Source of the DNA: Streptomyces sp. GESEQ-35
GTDB taxonomy: Bacteria; Actinomycetota; Actinomycetes; Streptomycetales; Streptomycetaceae
Length of the DNA: 64,000 nt
Assembly (NCBI RefSeq): GCF_017948485.1
Contig: NZ_JAFFSX010000018.1
Coordinates: forward strand, 150,220 to 214,219
Reading direction: 5' to 3'
A program made the position numbers and the translations under genes. A model generated the notes under the pieces. It saw only the letters and a list, made by a program, of their open reading frames with translations. It was not told where the DNA came from and made no database searches. This document shows, one piece after another, positions 1 through 7,852 of the stretch; positions within the stretch are counted from its first letter, which is position 1; the number at the start of each line of letters is the position of its first letter.

Positions 1-141
1 CTGGACCACGGCTGGTTCGTCGCCTCCGGAATCCTCACCACGCAGATCACCCGGAACCCGCACGTCAAGGGCTACGACGCCGAAGGCCGACTCGTCTACG
101 ACTCCGACAACGACCAGAGCTACATCCAGACGCCGCCGTAG
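1..141 (+). CDS. 3' end of an unidentified gene
   Basis: The window opens inside a reading frame that gives 46 residues and stops at TAG (139-141). The visible tail begins LDHGWFVASG and ends SYIQTPP, with G/C-rich third positions as in a real gene. The N-terminal part lies outside the window and the tail matches no family I recognise. A strong hairpin follows the stop by about 20 bases, so this is probably the last gene of its transcript. It has no evident link to the sialic-acid cluster to its right. Confidence 0.6.
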   Translation: MDHGWFVASGILTTQITRNPHVKGYDAEGRLVYDSDNDQSYIQTPP

Positions 142-159
142 CACGAACCACAACCGAGC

Positions 160-190
160 AGGGGGCGCCGCACAGGGGACGGCGCCCCCT
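160..190 (+). terminator. intrinsic terminator hairpin
   Basis: A perfect 11-bp stem (160-170 with 180-190, AGGGGGCGCCG paired to its complement) closes a 9-base loop and is followed by TT. It lies between the stop at 141 and the converging regulator gene that ends at 245, so it may serve both directions. Confidence 0.75.
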
Positions 191-244
191 TCACGGTGCG
201 GGCGCGCAGCACGGCCCGTCGGCCCACCGCCACCTGACGGAGCC

Positions 245-958
245 TCACCCCACCCCGCGTGACTCCTGCGCCGAGCGCGACTCGATCCCGCGGAAGTGGA
301 CCGCCATCGCGCGCTGCGCGCCCTCGACGTCCCGGGCGCGCAGTGCGCTGACGATGTCGCGGTGGCGGCGGACGGTCACCTCGGGTGCCGGGTCGTCGGT
401 CCAGCCGCGGGCGCGGGCGACGCGCCGGAACACCGTCCAGAAGGCGCCGAGGAGTTGCGGCACGAGCGCGTTGCCCAGGGACGCGTAGAGCAGTTCGTGG
501 AACTCGCCGTCGAGTTCGGCGACGTCGTGCCCGGCGCGGCCCGCCTCCTCCATCCGGTCGACCGCGACCTCCAGCCGGTCCAGCTCCGCCTCGGTGAGCA
601 GCACGGCGACCCGGCTGATCAGCCCCTCCTCCAGCACCTCGCGCACCTGGAGGATCTCGGCGAGCGCGTCGGTGTCGTCCTCGTGCCGGGCCAGCGTGCG
701 GAAGGTCAGGCCGTCGATCAGCGGGGTCAACGAGGCGTGTCCGACGTACGTCCCGAAACCGTGCCTGATCTCCACGATGTCGAGCGCCTGGAGCGCCTTG
801 AGCGCCTCGCGGACGGAGTTGCGGCTGATGCCGAGGTCCGCCATGAGCTCGGTCTCGGTGGGCAGCGACTCACCGACCCGGAGCTTGCGGTCGAGGATCA
901 GCTGCACGACCTGGCGCTGTATCCGACTGTTCCTGGTCTCCCCGGACATGCGCCGCAT
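245..958 (-). CDS. GntR-family regulator, FadR subfamily
   Basis: This is a transcription factor with an N-terminal winged helix-turn-helix (ETELMADLGISRNSVREALK, then the wing around GFGTYVGH) and a C-terminal all-helical FCD ligand domain with the usual His/Asp metal-site residues (DGEFHELLY, VRRHRDIV). Size (237 aa from this start) suits the FadR group. The frame opens further upstream at a TTG, with ATGs at 988, 958 and 949 and no clear ribosome site; 958 is my choice because it gives a normal-length N-terminus. It is divergent from the transporter operon, and a FadR-type operator (1044-1054) lies in the shared region. NanR, the sialic-acid repressor of E. coli, belongs to this subfamily, so a similar role for this island is my inference. 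Confidence 0.88.
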   Translation of the reverse strand: MRRMSGETRNSRIQRQVVQLILDRKLRVGESLPTETELMADLGISRNSVREALKALQALDIVEIRHGFGTYVGHASLTPLIDGLTFRTLARHEDDTDALAEILQVREVLEEGLISRVAVLLTEAELDRLEVAVDRMEEAGRAGHDVAELDGEFHELLYASLGNALVPQLLGAFWTVFRRVARARGWTDDPAPEVTVRRHRDIVSALRARDVEGAQRAMAVHFRGIESRSAQESRGVG

Positions 959-1043
959 CGTACGCGCCCGGGACGTCCCACGTCCCATGTCTGACGGATG
1001 TGAGAGGTGACGATCCGTCAATCCACGTGTTTCGTGCCGCCAT

Positions 1044-1054
1044 TGGTCCGACCT
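1044..1054. promoter_or_regulatory. candidate FadR/GntR operator
   Basis: TGGTCCGACCT is a near-perfect match to the TGGTCNGACCA-type dyad bound by FadR-subfamily regulators (GGTC/GACC arms around a central C). It sits between the GntR gene and the transporter operon, about 150 bases before the first transporter gene, and is well placed for autoregulation and operon control. Confidence 0.55.
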
Positions 1055-1127
1055 CTGGCATATACGCCATTCGTGTGCGTTCCCTTGACCGCCCTCACAG
1101 CCCCTCCTATGGTCGCGCTGACTACAG

Positions 1128-1140
1128 GACGTAGGACGTC
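1128..1140. promoter_or_regulatory. perfect GACGT-N3-ACGTC dyad
   Basis: GACGT (1128-1132) and ACGTC (1136-1140) form an exact inverted repeat with a 3-base spacer, about 60 bases before the substrate-binding protein start. It could be a second operator in the same promoter region. Binding partner unknown. Confidence 0.35.
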
Positions 1141-1202
1141 GTATCTCTTCATATCTTCCGCCCGTCCTCTCGTATCTCCACCCTCATCCCGCTGGAGGAA
1201 CC

Positions 1203-2828
1203 GTGCGCGACGTGACCGACGACATGCCGGCGCTGCATCGCCGGACGTTCCTGAAGTACACCGGCGCGCTCGGCGCGTCCGCCGCTGTCACCGCGTCGTT
1301 GTCGGCCTGTTCGTCGGGACCGGAGTCGACCAATGACACCGGCGGCAGCGGCAAGGACCGCACGCTGACCGCGGTGATCGGCTACGGCAACGACGGCAGC
1401 TGGGATCCCACACAGACCGCGTCGGCGTTCTGCATGGCCGCCAACAACCACATCTACGAAGGGCTGCTCGACACCGACCCGATCTCCCGCGAGCCGTACG
1501 CGGCGCTCGCCACGCAGGTGCCGGGCGACCCGAACAGCACGTCCTGGAAGTTCACGCTGCGGGCCGGGGCCACGTTCCACGACGGGAAGCCGGTCACCGC
1601 CGACGACGTGGTGTTCGTCTTCGACCGGATCCTCGACCCGGACACCCAGACCCTCGCCAAGGGGTTCTTCGCGAGCTGGCTGAAGGAAGTCCGCAAGCTC
1701 GACGCGCAGAACGTCGAGGTGGTGCTCAAGTTCCCCTTCCGGGAAGGGATTTCGCGGCTCACCCTCGCCAAGATCATGCCGAAGCACGTGTTCTCCCGGC
1801 CCGGCGCCTGGGACGACGCGATCAAGGGCACGGCGATCGGCTCGGGACCGTACCGGCAGACCGCGCACCACCCGAAGTCCAACACCACCTTCGAGGCGTA
1901 CGCCGACTACAACGGCCCGCGCCGGCCCGCCTTCCAGAAGATGAACTGGCTGACGATCGTGGACGCCGCCCCGCGCGTCGCCCGGATCTCCGGGGCCAGC
2001 GCGGGCGCGCAGATCGCCGACAACATCCCGTACGCCAACATCGGGCAGCTCAAGGGCGGCGGGCTCACGGTCGCGGGCGGCGCCGGGATGAACAACCTGT
2101 TCCTGATGTTCAACACCAAGCACAAGCCGTTCGACGACGTCCGCGTACGGCAGGCGCTGCACTACGCCATCGACACCGAGAAGATGGTCGAGGTGGCGCT
2201 GAAGGGCCACGGCACGCCGTCGTCGTCCTTCCTCAACGAGAACAACCCGAGCTACCGGCGCGCGAAGACCGTCTACGACTACGACCCCGACAAGGCGAAG
2301 GCGCTCCTGAAGGAGGCCGGGGTCAGCGGGCTGAAGGTCGACATCCTTGCGGTGAACGTCAGTTGGATCGTGGACTGTCTGCCGACCATCAAGGCGTCCT
2401 GGGACGCGATCGGCGTGAAGACGACCCTCAATCCGCAGGAGACCACGGCCGTCTTCACCAAGATGGACCAGAAGCAGGACTACCAGGTCGTCGCCGCCGC
2501 CTCGAACCCCAACCAGTTCGGCCTCGACGCCGATCTGATCATGCATTACAACTACGGGCCCACCAACCTGTGGATGGGGTACACGCGCTGGGCCGGCAAC
2601 GCGGTCGCCAAGAAGCTCTTCAAGGACATGGACGCGGCGACCCAGGAGCCGGACCCGGACCGGAAGAAGACGATGATCCAGGACTACGTCGACGTCGTCG
2701 CCGAACAGGCCGTGCTCTACCCGGTCGTCCACAACGAGCTGATGACCGCCTGGGATCCGACGGCACTCGCCGGGATAAGGGCACAGCCGTACCCGGGAAT
2801 CAACCTGCTTCAGGCCAAGTGGGTCTAA
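1203..2828 (+). CDS. ABC transporter substrate-binding lipoprotein, family 5
   Basis: This 541-aa solute receptor belongs to the dipeptide/oligopeptide (DppA/OppA) class. The N-terminus has a twin-arginine-like RRTFLK at 13-18 and a lipobox ending at Cys36 (LSAC), so it is probably exported folded and lipid-anchored. The rest shows the SBP_bac_5 pattern (HIYEGLLDTDP, FHDGKPVTADDVVF, FDDVRVRQALHYAID). GGAGGA at 1194-1199 is very close to the GTG at 1203; an in-frame GTG at 1212 or ATG at 1224 is also possible. It is the first gene of a five-gene operon with two permease and two ATPase modules and a lyase. In Corynebacterium glutamicum a transporter of this class imports sialic acid; with a lyase and a sialidase here, sialic acid is the likely substrate, though a peptide cannot be excluded. 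Confidence 0.9.
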   Translation: MRDVTDDMPALHRRTFLKYTGALGASAAVTASLSACSSGPESTNDTGGSGKDRTLTAVIGYGNDGSWDPTQTASAFCMAANNHIYEGLLDTDPISREPYAALATQVPGDPNSTSWKFTLRAGATFHDGKPVTADDVVFVFDRILDPDTQTLAKGFFASWLKEVRKLDAQNVEVVLKFPFREGISRLTLAKIMPKHVFSRPGAWDDAIKGTAIGSGPYRQTAHHPKSNTTFEAYADYNGPRRPAFQKMNWLTIVDAAPRVARISGASAGAQIADNIPYANIGQLKGGGLTVAGGAGMNNLFLMFNTKHKPFDDVRVRQALHYAIDTEKMVEVALKGHGTPSSSFLNENNPSYRRAKTVYDYDPDKAKALLKEAGVSGLKVDILAVNVSWIVDCLPTIKASWDAIGVKTTLNPQETTAVFTKMDQKQDYQVVAAASNPNQFGLDADLIMHYNYGPTNLWMGYTRWAGNAVAKKLFKDMDAATQEPDPDRKKTMIQDYVDVVAEQAVLYPVVHNELMTAWDPTALAGIRAQPYPGINLLQAKWV

Positions 2829-2856
2829 CCACCCCCAGTTGTACGGGAGTTGATCC

Positions 2857-3816
2857 GTGGTCACCATCGCCAGGATCCTGGCCCGCCGTGTCGCCCTGCT
2901 CGTCCCGCTGATGCTCGGCATCGTGCTGTTCGTGTTCCTGGTGATGCGGTTCTCGGACGTCGACCCGGCGTCCGCGTTCTTCCAGGGCGCCAATCCGACG
3001 CCCGGGCAACTGCACGACTTCCGTGAGGAGAACGGCCTGCTCGACCCGCTCCCGGTGCGCTACGTCGACTTCGTCGGCGCCCTGCTCCACGGCGACATGG
3101 GCACCAGCGCACTGACCCGGGCGCCGGTGATCGACCAGGTCATGACCGCACTGCCGCTCACCCTCCAGCTCACCTTCCTGGGCCTGGGCATCGCGGTGGT
3201 GCTGTCCCTCATCGGCGGTGTGACCGCGGCGATCTACCGGGACCGGCTGCCGGACCAGATCATCCGGGTCGTGTCGCTGACCGGCGTCGCGGCGCCCGGC
3301 TTCTGGCTGGCGCTGCTGATGATCCAGTACCTGGCGGTCGACCTGGGCTGGTTCCCGACCGGCGGCTACATCAACCCGGCGGACTCCTTCACGGGCTGGC
3401 TGAAGACCATGACCCTTCCCGCGCTCGCCCTGTCCCTGCCGGTCGCGGCCCAACTCACGCGCATCGTCAGGACATCCGTCGTCGAGGAGCTGGACAAGGA
3501 CTACGTCCGGACGGCGATCGGCAGCGGACTGCCGCCACACGTGGTGGTCGGCCGGAACGTCCTGCGCAACGCGCTCATCAACCCGCTCACGGTGCTCGGT
3601 CTGCGCGTCGGCTATCTGCTCGGCGGCGCGGTGGTCATCGAGACGATCTTCTCGCTGCCCGGCATGGGCAAGCTGATGATCGACGCCGTGAAGAACGGCG
3701 ACCCGGCCGTCGTGCAGGGCGTCGTCCTGACGACGGCGACGGGCTTCGTGATCGTCAACCTCGTCATCGACGTCCTCTACCTGCTGGTCAACCCGCGACT
3801 GAGGGAAGCCGCCTGA
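2857..3816 (+). CDS. ABC transporter permease, DppB type
   Basis: A 319-aa integral membrane subunit with six expected helices, beginning with a hydrophobic segment at about 10-30. The cytoplasmic EAA-type loop that contacts the ATPase is visible around 215-250 (VRTAIGSGLPPHVVVGRN) and is followed by LGGAVVIETIFSLPGMGKL, typical of DppB/OppB. The GTG start at 2857 has GGGAG about 8 bases upstream and lies 28 bases after the receptor gene. The stop overlaps the next start by one base, so translation is probably coupled. It forms half of the membrane channel with the permease half of the following fusion protein. Confidence 0.92.
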   Translation: MVTIARILARRVALLVPLMLGIVLFVFLVMRFSDVDPASAFFQGANPTPGQLHDFREENGLLDPLPVRYVDFVGALLHGDMGTSALTRAPVIDQVMTALPLTLQLTFLGLGIAVVLSLIGGVTAAIYRDRLPDQIIRVVSLTGVAAPGFWLALLMIQYLAVDLGWFPTGGYINPADSFTGWLKTMTLPALALSLPVAAQLTRIVRTSVVEELDKDYVRTAIGSGLPPHVVVGRNVLRNALINPLTVLGLRVGYLLGGAVVIETIFSLPGMGKLMIDAVKNGDPAVVQGVVLTTATGFVIVNLVIDVLYLLVNPRLREAA

Positions 3817-5786
3817 TGTTCACCCGCAAGGGGCTCACCGAAGCCCTCTCGCGACCCGGCATCCGGCTGCGCGGCTGGCGTCGGCTGCCGCTGCTGTCGA
3901 AGATCGCCGTCTGCTTCCTGGCCGTCGTCGTCCTGGTGGCCGTGTTCGCGCCGCTGCTCGCGCCCGACGACCCGCTCGACCAGCAGCCGCCCATCGACGG
4001 CACCGGGCACCCGTCCGTCGAGCACTGGATGGGCCAGGACAGCCTCGGCCGGGACATCATGAGCCGGCTGATGTACGGCGCCCGCTGGTCCCTCGCCATC
4101 GGCCTCGGCGCGACCGCGCTCGCGCTTCTCGTGGGCGCGGTCATCGGCGCGGTGGCGGCGACCTCCCGCAAGGGCGTCGACGAGACGCTGATGCGCTGCC
4201 TGGACGTGGTGATGGCGTTCCCGGGCATCGCGCTGGCCGCCGTACTGGTGGCCGTGTTCGGCGGCGGGATCACGGTCCTCATCTGTGCGATCGCGTTCCT
4301 GTTCACGCCGCCGATGGCGCGGGTCGTACGGGCCAACGTCCTCGACCAGTACGGCGAGGACTATGTGACGGCCGAGCGGGTGATCGGCGCCCGTACGCCG
4401 CACATCGTCTGGCGGCACGTGGCCATCAACTGTGCCGCTCCCGTCCTGGTGTTCTGCACGGTCCAGGTCGCCGAGGCCATCGTCTTCGAGGCGTCGCTGT
4501 CCTTCATCGGCGCGGGCGTACGGCCGCCGGACCCGTCGTGGGGCAGCGTCATCGCGGACGGCAAGAACATGGTGCTGACCGGCGGCTGGTGGGCGACCGT
4601 CTTCCCCGGGCTGCTGATGCTGGTGACCGTGCTGTCGCTGAACATCCTGTCCGAGGGCGTCTCGGACGCGTGGGCGGCCCCGTCGGCGCGGGATGTGGAG
4701 GTCCGCGACGAGGACGACCGGCTGGAGGCGCCGGAGCCCGGGAGCGGTGAGGTCCTCCAGCTGCCGGGGCTGACCGAGGCGGCGGCGCGACTGCGGGCGC
4801 GGGCCCGTCCGCTGCCCGGCGGCGCCCAACCGATGCTGGCCGTGGAGAACCTGGCCATCGGCTTCGAGGCCCGGCACCAGGGCGTGGACATCGTCGACGG
4901 GATCAGCTTCGAGGTGCAGCCCGGTGAAGTCCTCGGCCTGGTGGGCGAGTCGGGCTGCGGCAAGTCACTGACCGCGCTGACGGTGATGGGCCTCGAACCG
5001 AAGGGGGCCCGGGTACGTGGACAGGTCCGTTTCCACCAGCGGGACCTGCTCGCCGAGCCGATGCGGGTCCGCCGCAAGCTGCTCGGCCATGAGATGGCGA
5101 TGATCTACCAGGACGCGCTGTCGTCCCTGAACCCGGCGATGACGATCCGCTCCCAGCTCAAACAGGTCGTACGACGCGGCGGCCACCGCAGTCCCCAGGA
5201 ACTGCTGACGATGGTCGGCCTCGACCCCGACCGCACCCTGCGCAGTTACCCGCACGAGCTCTCCGGCGGCCAGCGCCAGCGCGTCCTCATCGCCATGGCC
5301 CTGTCCCGCGACCCGAAACTGATCGTCGCCGACGAGCCGACGACCGCGCTCGACGTGACCGTGCAGGCACAGATCATGGAGCTGCTGCTCGGGCTGCGGG
5401 AGGAGCTGGGCTTCGCGCTGATCCTCGTCTCGCACGACCTCGCGCTGGTCGCCGACATCACCGACCGGGTGGTCGTGATGTACGGCGGACAGATCGTGGA
5501 GACGGGCGTGACCGCGGACCTGGTGGAGGCACCGGCCCACCACTACACACGCGGGCTGCTCGGCAGCGTGCTCTCCCTGGAATCGGCGGCCGAGAGGATG
5601 ACGCAGGTCAAGGGTGCCGTGCCCTCCCCCGCGGACTTCCCGGCGGGCTGCCGGTTCGCCGACCGGTGTCCACGGGCGAGCGAGACCTGCCGCACGACGG
5701 CTCCCGTTCTGACCGGCACGCGCACGCATACGGCGGCCTGCCACCACCCCGCCATCGACCTGGTGAACGCGGAGGTCGTCCAGTGA
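3816..5786 (+). CDS. fused ABC permease (DppC type) and ATPase (DppD type)
   Basis: This 656-aa protein carries two transporter modules that are usually separate. Residues 1 to about 290 are a DppC-type permease (helix at 25-45, GQDSLGRDIMSRLMYG, EAA loop near 185-215, FEASLSFIGAGVRPPDPSWG). A linker of about 40 residues follows. From about 340 there is a complete ATPase with Walker A GESGCGKS near 376, signature LSGGQRQRV near 483, Walker B LIVADEP and a switch His (SHDLA). The C-terminus has the Cys-rich oligopeptide-transporter tail (CRFADRCPRASETC). No stop or frameshift separates the halves. A similar permease-ATPase fusion is, as I recall, present in the C. glutamicum sialic-acid transporter, which supports that substrate. 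Confidence 0.9.
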   Translation: MFTRKGLTEALSRPGIRLRGWRRLPLLSKIAVCFLAVVVLVAVFAPLLAPDDPLDQQPPIDGTGHPSVEHWMGQDSLGRDIMSRLMYGARWSLAIGLGATALALLVGAVIGAVAATSRKGVDETLMRCLDVVMAFPGIALAAVLVAVFGGGITVLICAIAFLFTPPMARVVRANVLDQYGEDYVTAERVIGARTPHIVWRHVAINCAAPVLVFCTVQVAEAIVFEASLSFIGAGVRPPDPSWGSVIADGKNMVLTGGWWATVFPGLLMLVTVLSLNILSEGVSDAWAAPSARDVEVRDEDDRLEAPEPGSGEVLQLPGLTEAAARLRARARPLPGGAQPMLAVENLAIGFEARHQGVDIVDGISFEVQPGEVLGLVGESGCGKSLTALTVMGLEPKGARVRGQVRFHQRDLLAEPMRVRRKLLGHEMAMIYQDALSSLNPAMTIRSQLKQVVRRGGHRSPQELLTMVGLDPDRTLRSYPHELSGGQRQRVLIAMALSRDPKLIVADEPTTALDVTVQAQIMELLLGLREELGFALILVSHDLALVADITDRVVVMYGGQIVETGVTADLVEAPAHHYTRGLLGSVLSLESAAERMTQVKGAVPSPADFPAGCRFADRCPRASETCRTTAPVLTGTRTHTAACHHPAIDLVNAEVVQ

Positions 5787-6814
5787 ACGCACTCGTGGAG
5801 CTGTCCGGCACCCACGTCGTCCACAAGGCCCGCAGCGGTGGGCTGTTCACCCGGGACCGGGTGTACGCCCTGACCGGCGCCGACCTCACCATCGCGCCCG
5901 GCGAGACGGTCGGCGTCGTCGGCGAGTCCGGCTGCGGCAAGTCGACGCTGGCGAAGGTACTGGTGGGCGTGGTGCGACCGACGTCCGGCACGGTGTCCTT
6001 CCGGGGCCGTGACCTGTGGAGCATGACGCCCGCCGAACGCCGGGCGGCGGTCGGCCGCAACACCGGCATGATCTTCCAGGACCCGTCCACCGCACTCAAC
6101 CGGCGTCTGACGATCCGCCAGATCCTGCGGGACCCGATGGATGTGCACCGGCAGGGCACCGCGAAGGAACGGGACGCACGCGTACGGGAGTTGATGTCCC
6201 TGGTCGGCCTGCCGAAGGCGCTGACCGACGCGCTCCCCGGCCAGCTCTCCGGCGGCCAGCGCCAACGCGTCGCCATCGCGAGGGCGCTGGCCCTCGACCC
6301 CGATCTCGTGGTCGCGGACGAGCCCACCAGCGCCCTCGACGTCTCGGTCCGCGCCCAGATCCTCAATCTGCTGCTCGACCTGAAGGAGCGCCTGGGACTC
6401 GCCCTGGTCTTCGTCTCGCACGACATCCAGACGGTACGGCGGATGAGCGACCGTGTGATCACGATGTACCTGGGCCGGATCGTGGAGGAGGCTCCGGCCG
6501 ACCTGGTGACGGACGACTCCCGGCACCCGTACACCCGTGCCCTGTTCTCGGCGACCCCCGGCCTGCTGCACCCGATCGACCCGATCCCGCTGGTCGGGCC
6601 GGTGCCGTCGGCGACACACCCGCCCAGTGGCTGCCCCTTCCGCACCCGGTGCTGGAAGGCGGACGAGGAGTGCGCCGACACGATGCCCGAATTTTCCGTT
6701 GCGTCCACTCCTGTGCACCGCTTCCGGTGTCACCATCCAGTGGAGGAGGGCCGACCGACCCGCGACCTCGTGGGTCAGGCTGCCGTACCGGAAGAGCACC
6801 AGGAGCCGACATGA
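5783..6814 (+). CDS. ABC transporter ATPase, DppF type
   Basis: A 343-aa nucleotide-binding subunit. The frame is open well upstream, but the GTG at 5783 overlaps the stop of the fusion gene (GTGA) and gives a normal N-terminus beginning VNALVELSGT. Visible are Walker A GESGCGKST near 48, signature LSGGQRQRVAIARAL near 154, Walker B LVVADEPTSALD and the C-terminal oligopeptide-transporter domain with Cys motif GCPFRTRCWKADEEC. It should pair with the ATPase half of the preceding protein to form the asymmetric ATPase dimer of a Dpp-type importer. Its stop overlaps the lyase start by four bases. Confidence 0.92.
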   Translation: MNALVELSGTHVVHKARSGGLFTRDRVYALTGADLTIAPGETVGVVGESGCGKSTLAKVLVGVVRPTSGTVSFRGRDLWSMTPAERRAAVGRNTGMIFQDPSTALNRRLTIRQILRDPMDVHRQGTAKERDARVRELMSLVGLPKALTDALPGQLSGGQRQRVAIARALALDPDLVVADEPTSALDVSVRAQILNLLLDLKERLGLALVFVSHDIQTVRRMSDRVITMYLGRIVEEAPADLVTDDSRHPYTRALFSATPGLLHPIDPIPLVGPVPSATHPPSGCPFRTRCWKADEECADTMPEFSVASTPVHRFRCHHPVEEGRPTRDLVGQAAVPEEHQEPT

Positions 6815-7761
6815 ACTTCCCCACCCCGAACGGCAGAAAGTGGCTGTCCGGTGTCGTCCCGCCCGTCTGCACGCCCCTGACACCGGACCGTGAGGTGGAC
6901 GTCCCCTCGCTGCTCAGGCTGGTCGATCATCTGGTCGACGGCGGGGTGGACGGGCTGTTCGTGCTCGGGTCGTCCTCGGAGGCCGCGTTTCTGACGGACG
7001 GGCAGCGCAGGCTGGTCGTGGAGTCGGTGGCGGCGCATGTGGGCGGACGGCTGCCGCTGCTGGCCGGGGTGATCGACATGACGACACCGCGGGTGCTGGA
7101 CCATGTGGCCCAGGTGACGGCGGCGGGCGCGGACGCGGTCGTCGCGACGGCGCCCTTCTACGCCCGCACCCACCCGACGGAGATCGCCCTCCACTTCCGG
7201 CGGATCGCCGCGGCCTCCCCTGTGCCCGTCGTCGCGTACGACATCCCGTCGGCCGTCCACACGAAACTCCCCGCGGACCTGGTCCTGGAGCTGGCCGCCG
7301 AGGGAGTGCTGGCCGCGCTCAAGGACTCCAGCGGTGACCTGGGCGGCTTCCGCGCCGTCGTGACCGGCGCCCGCACCCACCCCGGCATCACCGGCTTCAG
7401 CGTGCTGACCGGCTCCGAGCTGATCGTCGACGCGGCGCTCGCGCTCGGCGCCGACGGGGCCGTACCCGGGCTCGCCAACGTCGACCCGCACGGATACGTC
7501 CGCGTCGACCGGCTCTGCCGCGCGGGCGACTGGGACCGGGCCCGGGCCGAGCAGGAACGGCTGTGCGCCCTGTTCGGCCTGGTGGGCGTGGGCGACCCGG
7601 CCCGGATGAGCGGCAGCTCGTCGGGCCTCGGCGCGTTCAAGGCCGCGTTGCACCTGCGGGGCGTGATCGACTGCCCGGCGACGGCGGAACCGCAGGTGCC
7701 GCTGTCGGCGGACGAGGTGGAGCGCGTGGGGAAGCATCTCGCTGCGGCGGGGTTGCTTTGA
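6811..7761 (+). CDS. nanA: DapA/NanA-family lyase, probable N-acetylneuraminate lyase
   Basis: A 316-aa class I aldolase of the dihydrodipicolinate synthase family. The pyruvate-binding GSSSE loop, the catalytic Tyr in YDIPSAVH and the Schiff-base Lys in ALKDSSGD are all present. The family includes DapA, NanA, KDG aldolases and others, and the fold alone does not decide. Context favours N-acetylneuraminate lyase (sialic acid to ManNAc plus pyruvate): the gene is translationally coupled (ATGA) to the importer and faces a secreted sialidase. The Glu in TGSELIVD sits where E. coli NanA has a Glu that contacts the sialic-acid side chain, but the Asp before it is absent. No NanE, NanK or NagA/B gene is in the window. 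Confidence 0.68.
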   Translation: MNFPTPNGRKWLSGVVPPVCTPLTPDREVDVPSLLRLVDHLVDGGVDGLFVLGSSSEAAFLTDGQRRLVVESVAAHVGGRLPLLAGVIDMTTPRVLDHVAQVTAAGADAVVATAPFYARTHPTEIALHFRRIAAASPVPVVAYDIPSAVHTKLPADLVLELAAEGVLAALKDSSGDLGGFRAVVTGARTHPGITGFSVLTGSELIVDAALALGADGAVPGLANVDPHGYVRVDRLCRAGDWDRARAEQERLCALFGLVGVGDPARMSGSSSGLGAFKAALHLRGVIDCPATAEPQVPLSADEVERVGKHLAAAGLL

Positions 7762-7796
7762 GCTCCGCGGTGGGTCGTCTGTCGTCTGCGGCGCCG

Positions 7797-7838
7797 TGGG
7801 GGCTGGTCGCGCAGTTCCCCGCGCCCCTTTGGGGCGCT
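7797..7838 (-). repeat. dispersed intergenic element, copy 1
   Basis: Read on the minus strand, a GCGCCCC-AAA-GGGGCGC hairpin runs into the fixed tail GGGGAACTGCGCGACCAGCC. It lies between the converging lyase and sialidase genes, 3' of the sialidase. The same unit recurs near 14.1, 16.1, 20.3, 36.7, 43.1 and 57.4 kb, with a longer variant near 39.1 kb. Confidence 0.85.
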
Positions 7839-7852
7839 GTGGAACCGCTCGT

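Noticed and set aside
1149..2993. Long minus-strand frame of 614 codons over the substrate-binding protein
   Set aside because: It is antisense to a gene with clear family motifs and signal sequence; long opposite frames are a by-product of GC-rich third positions.
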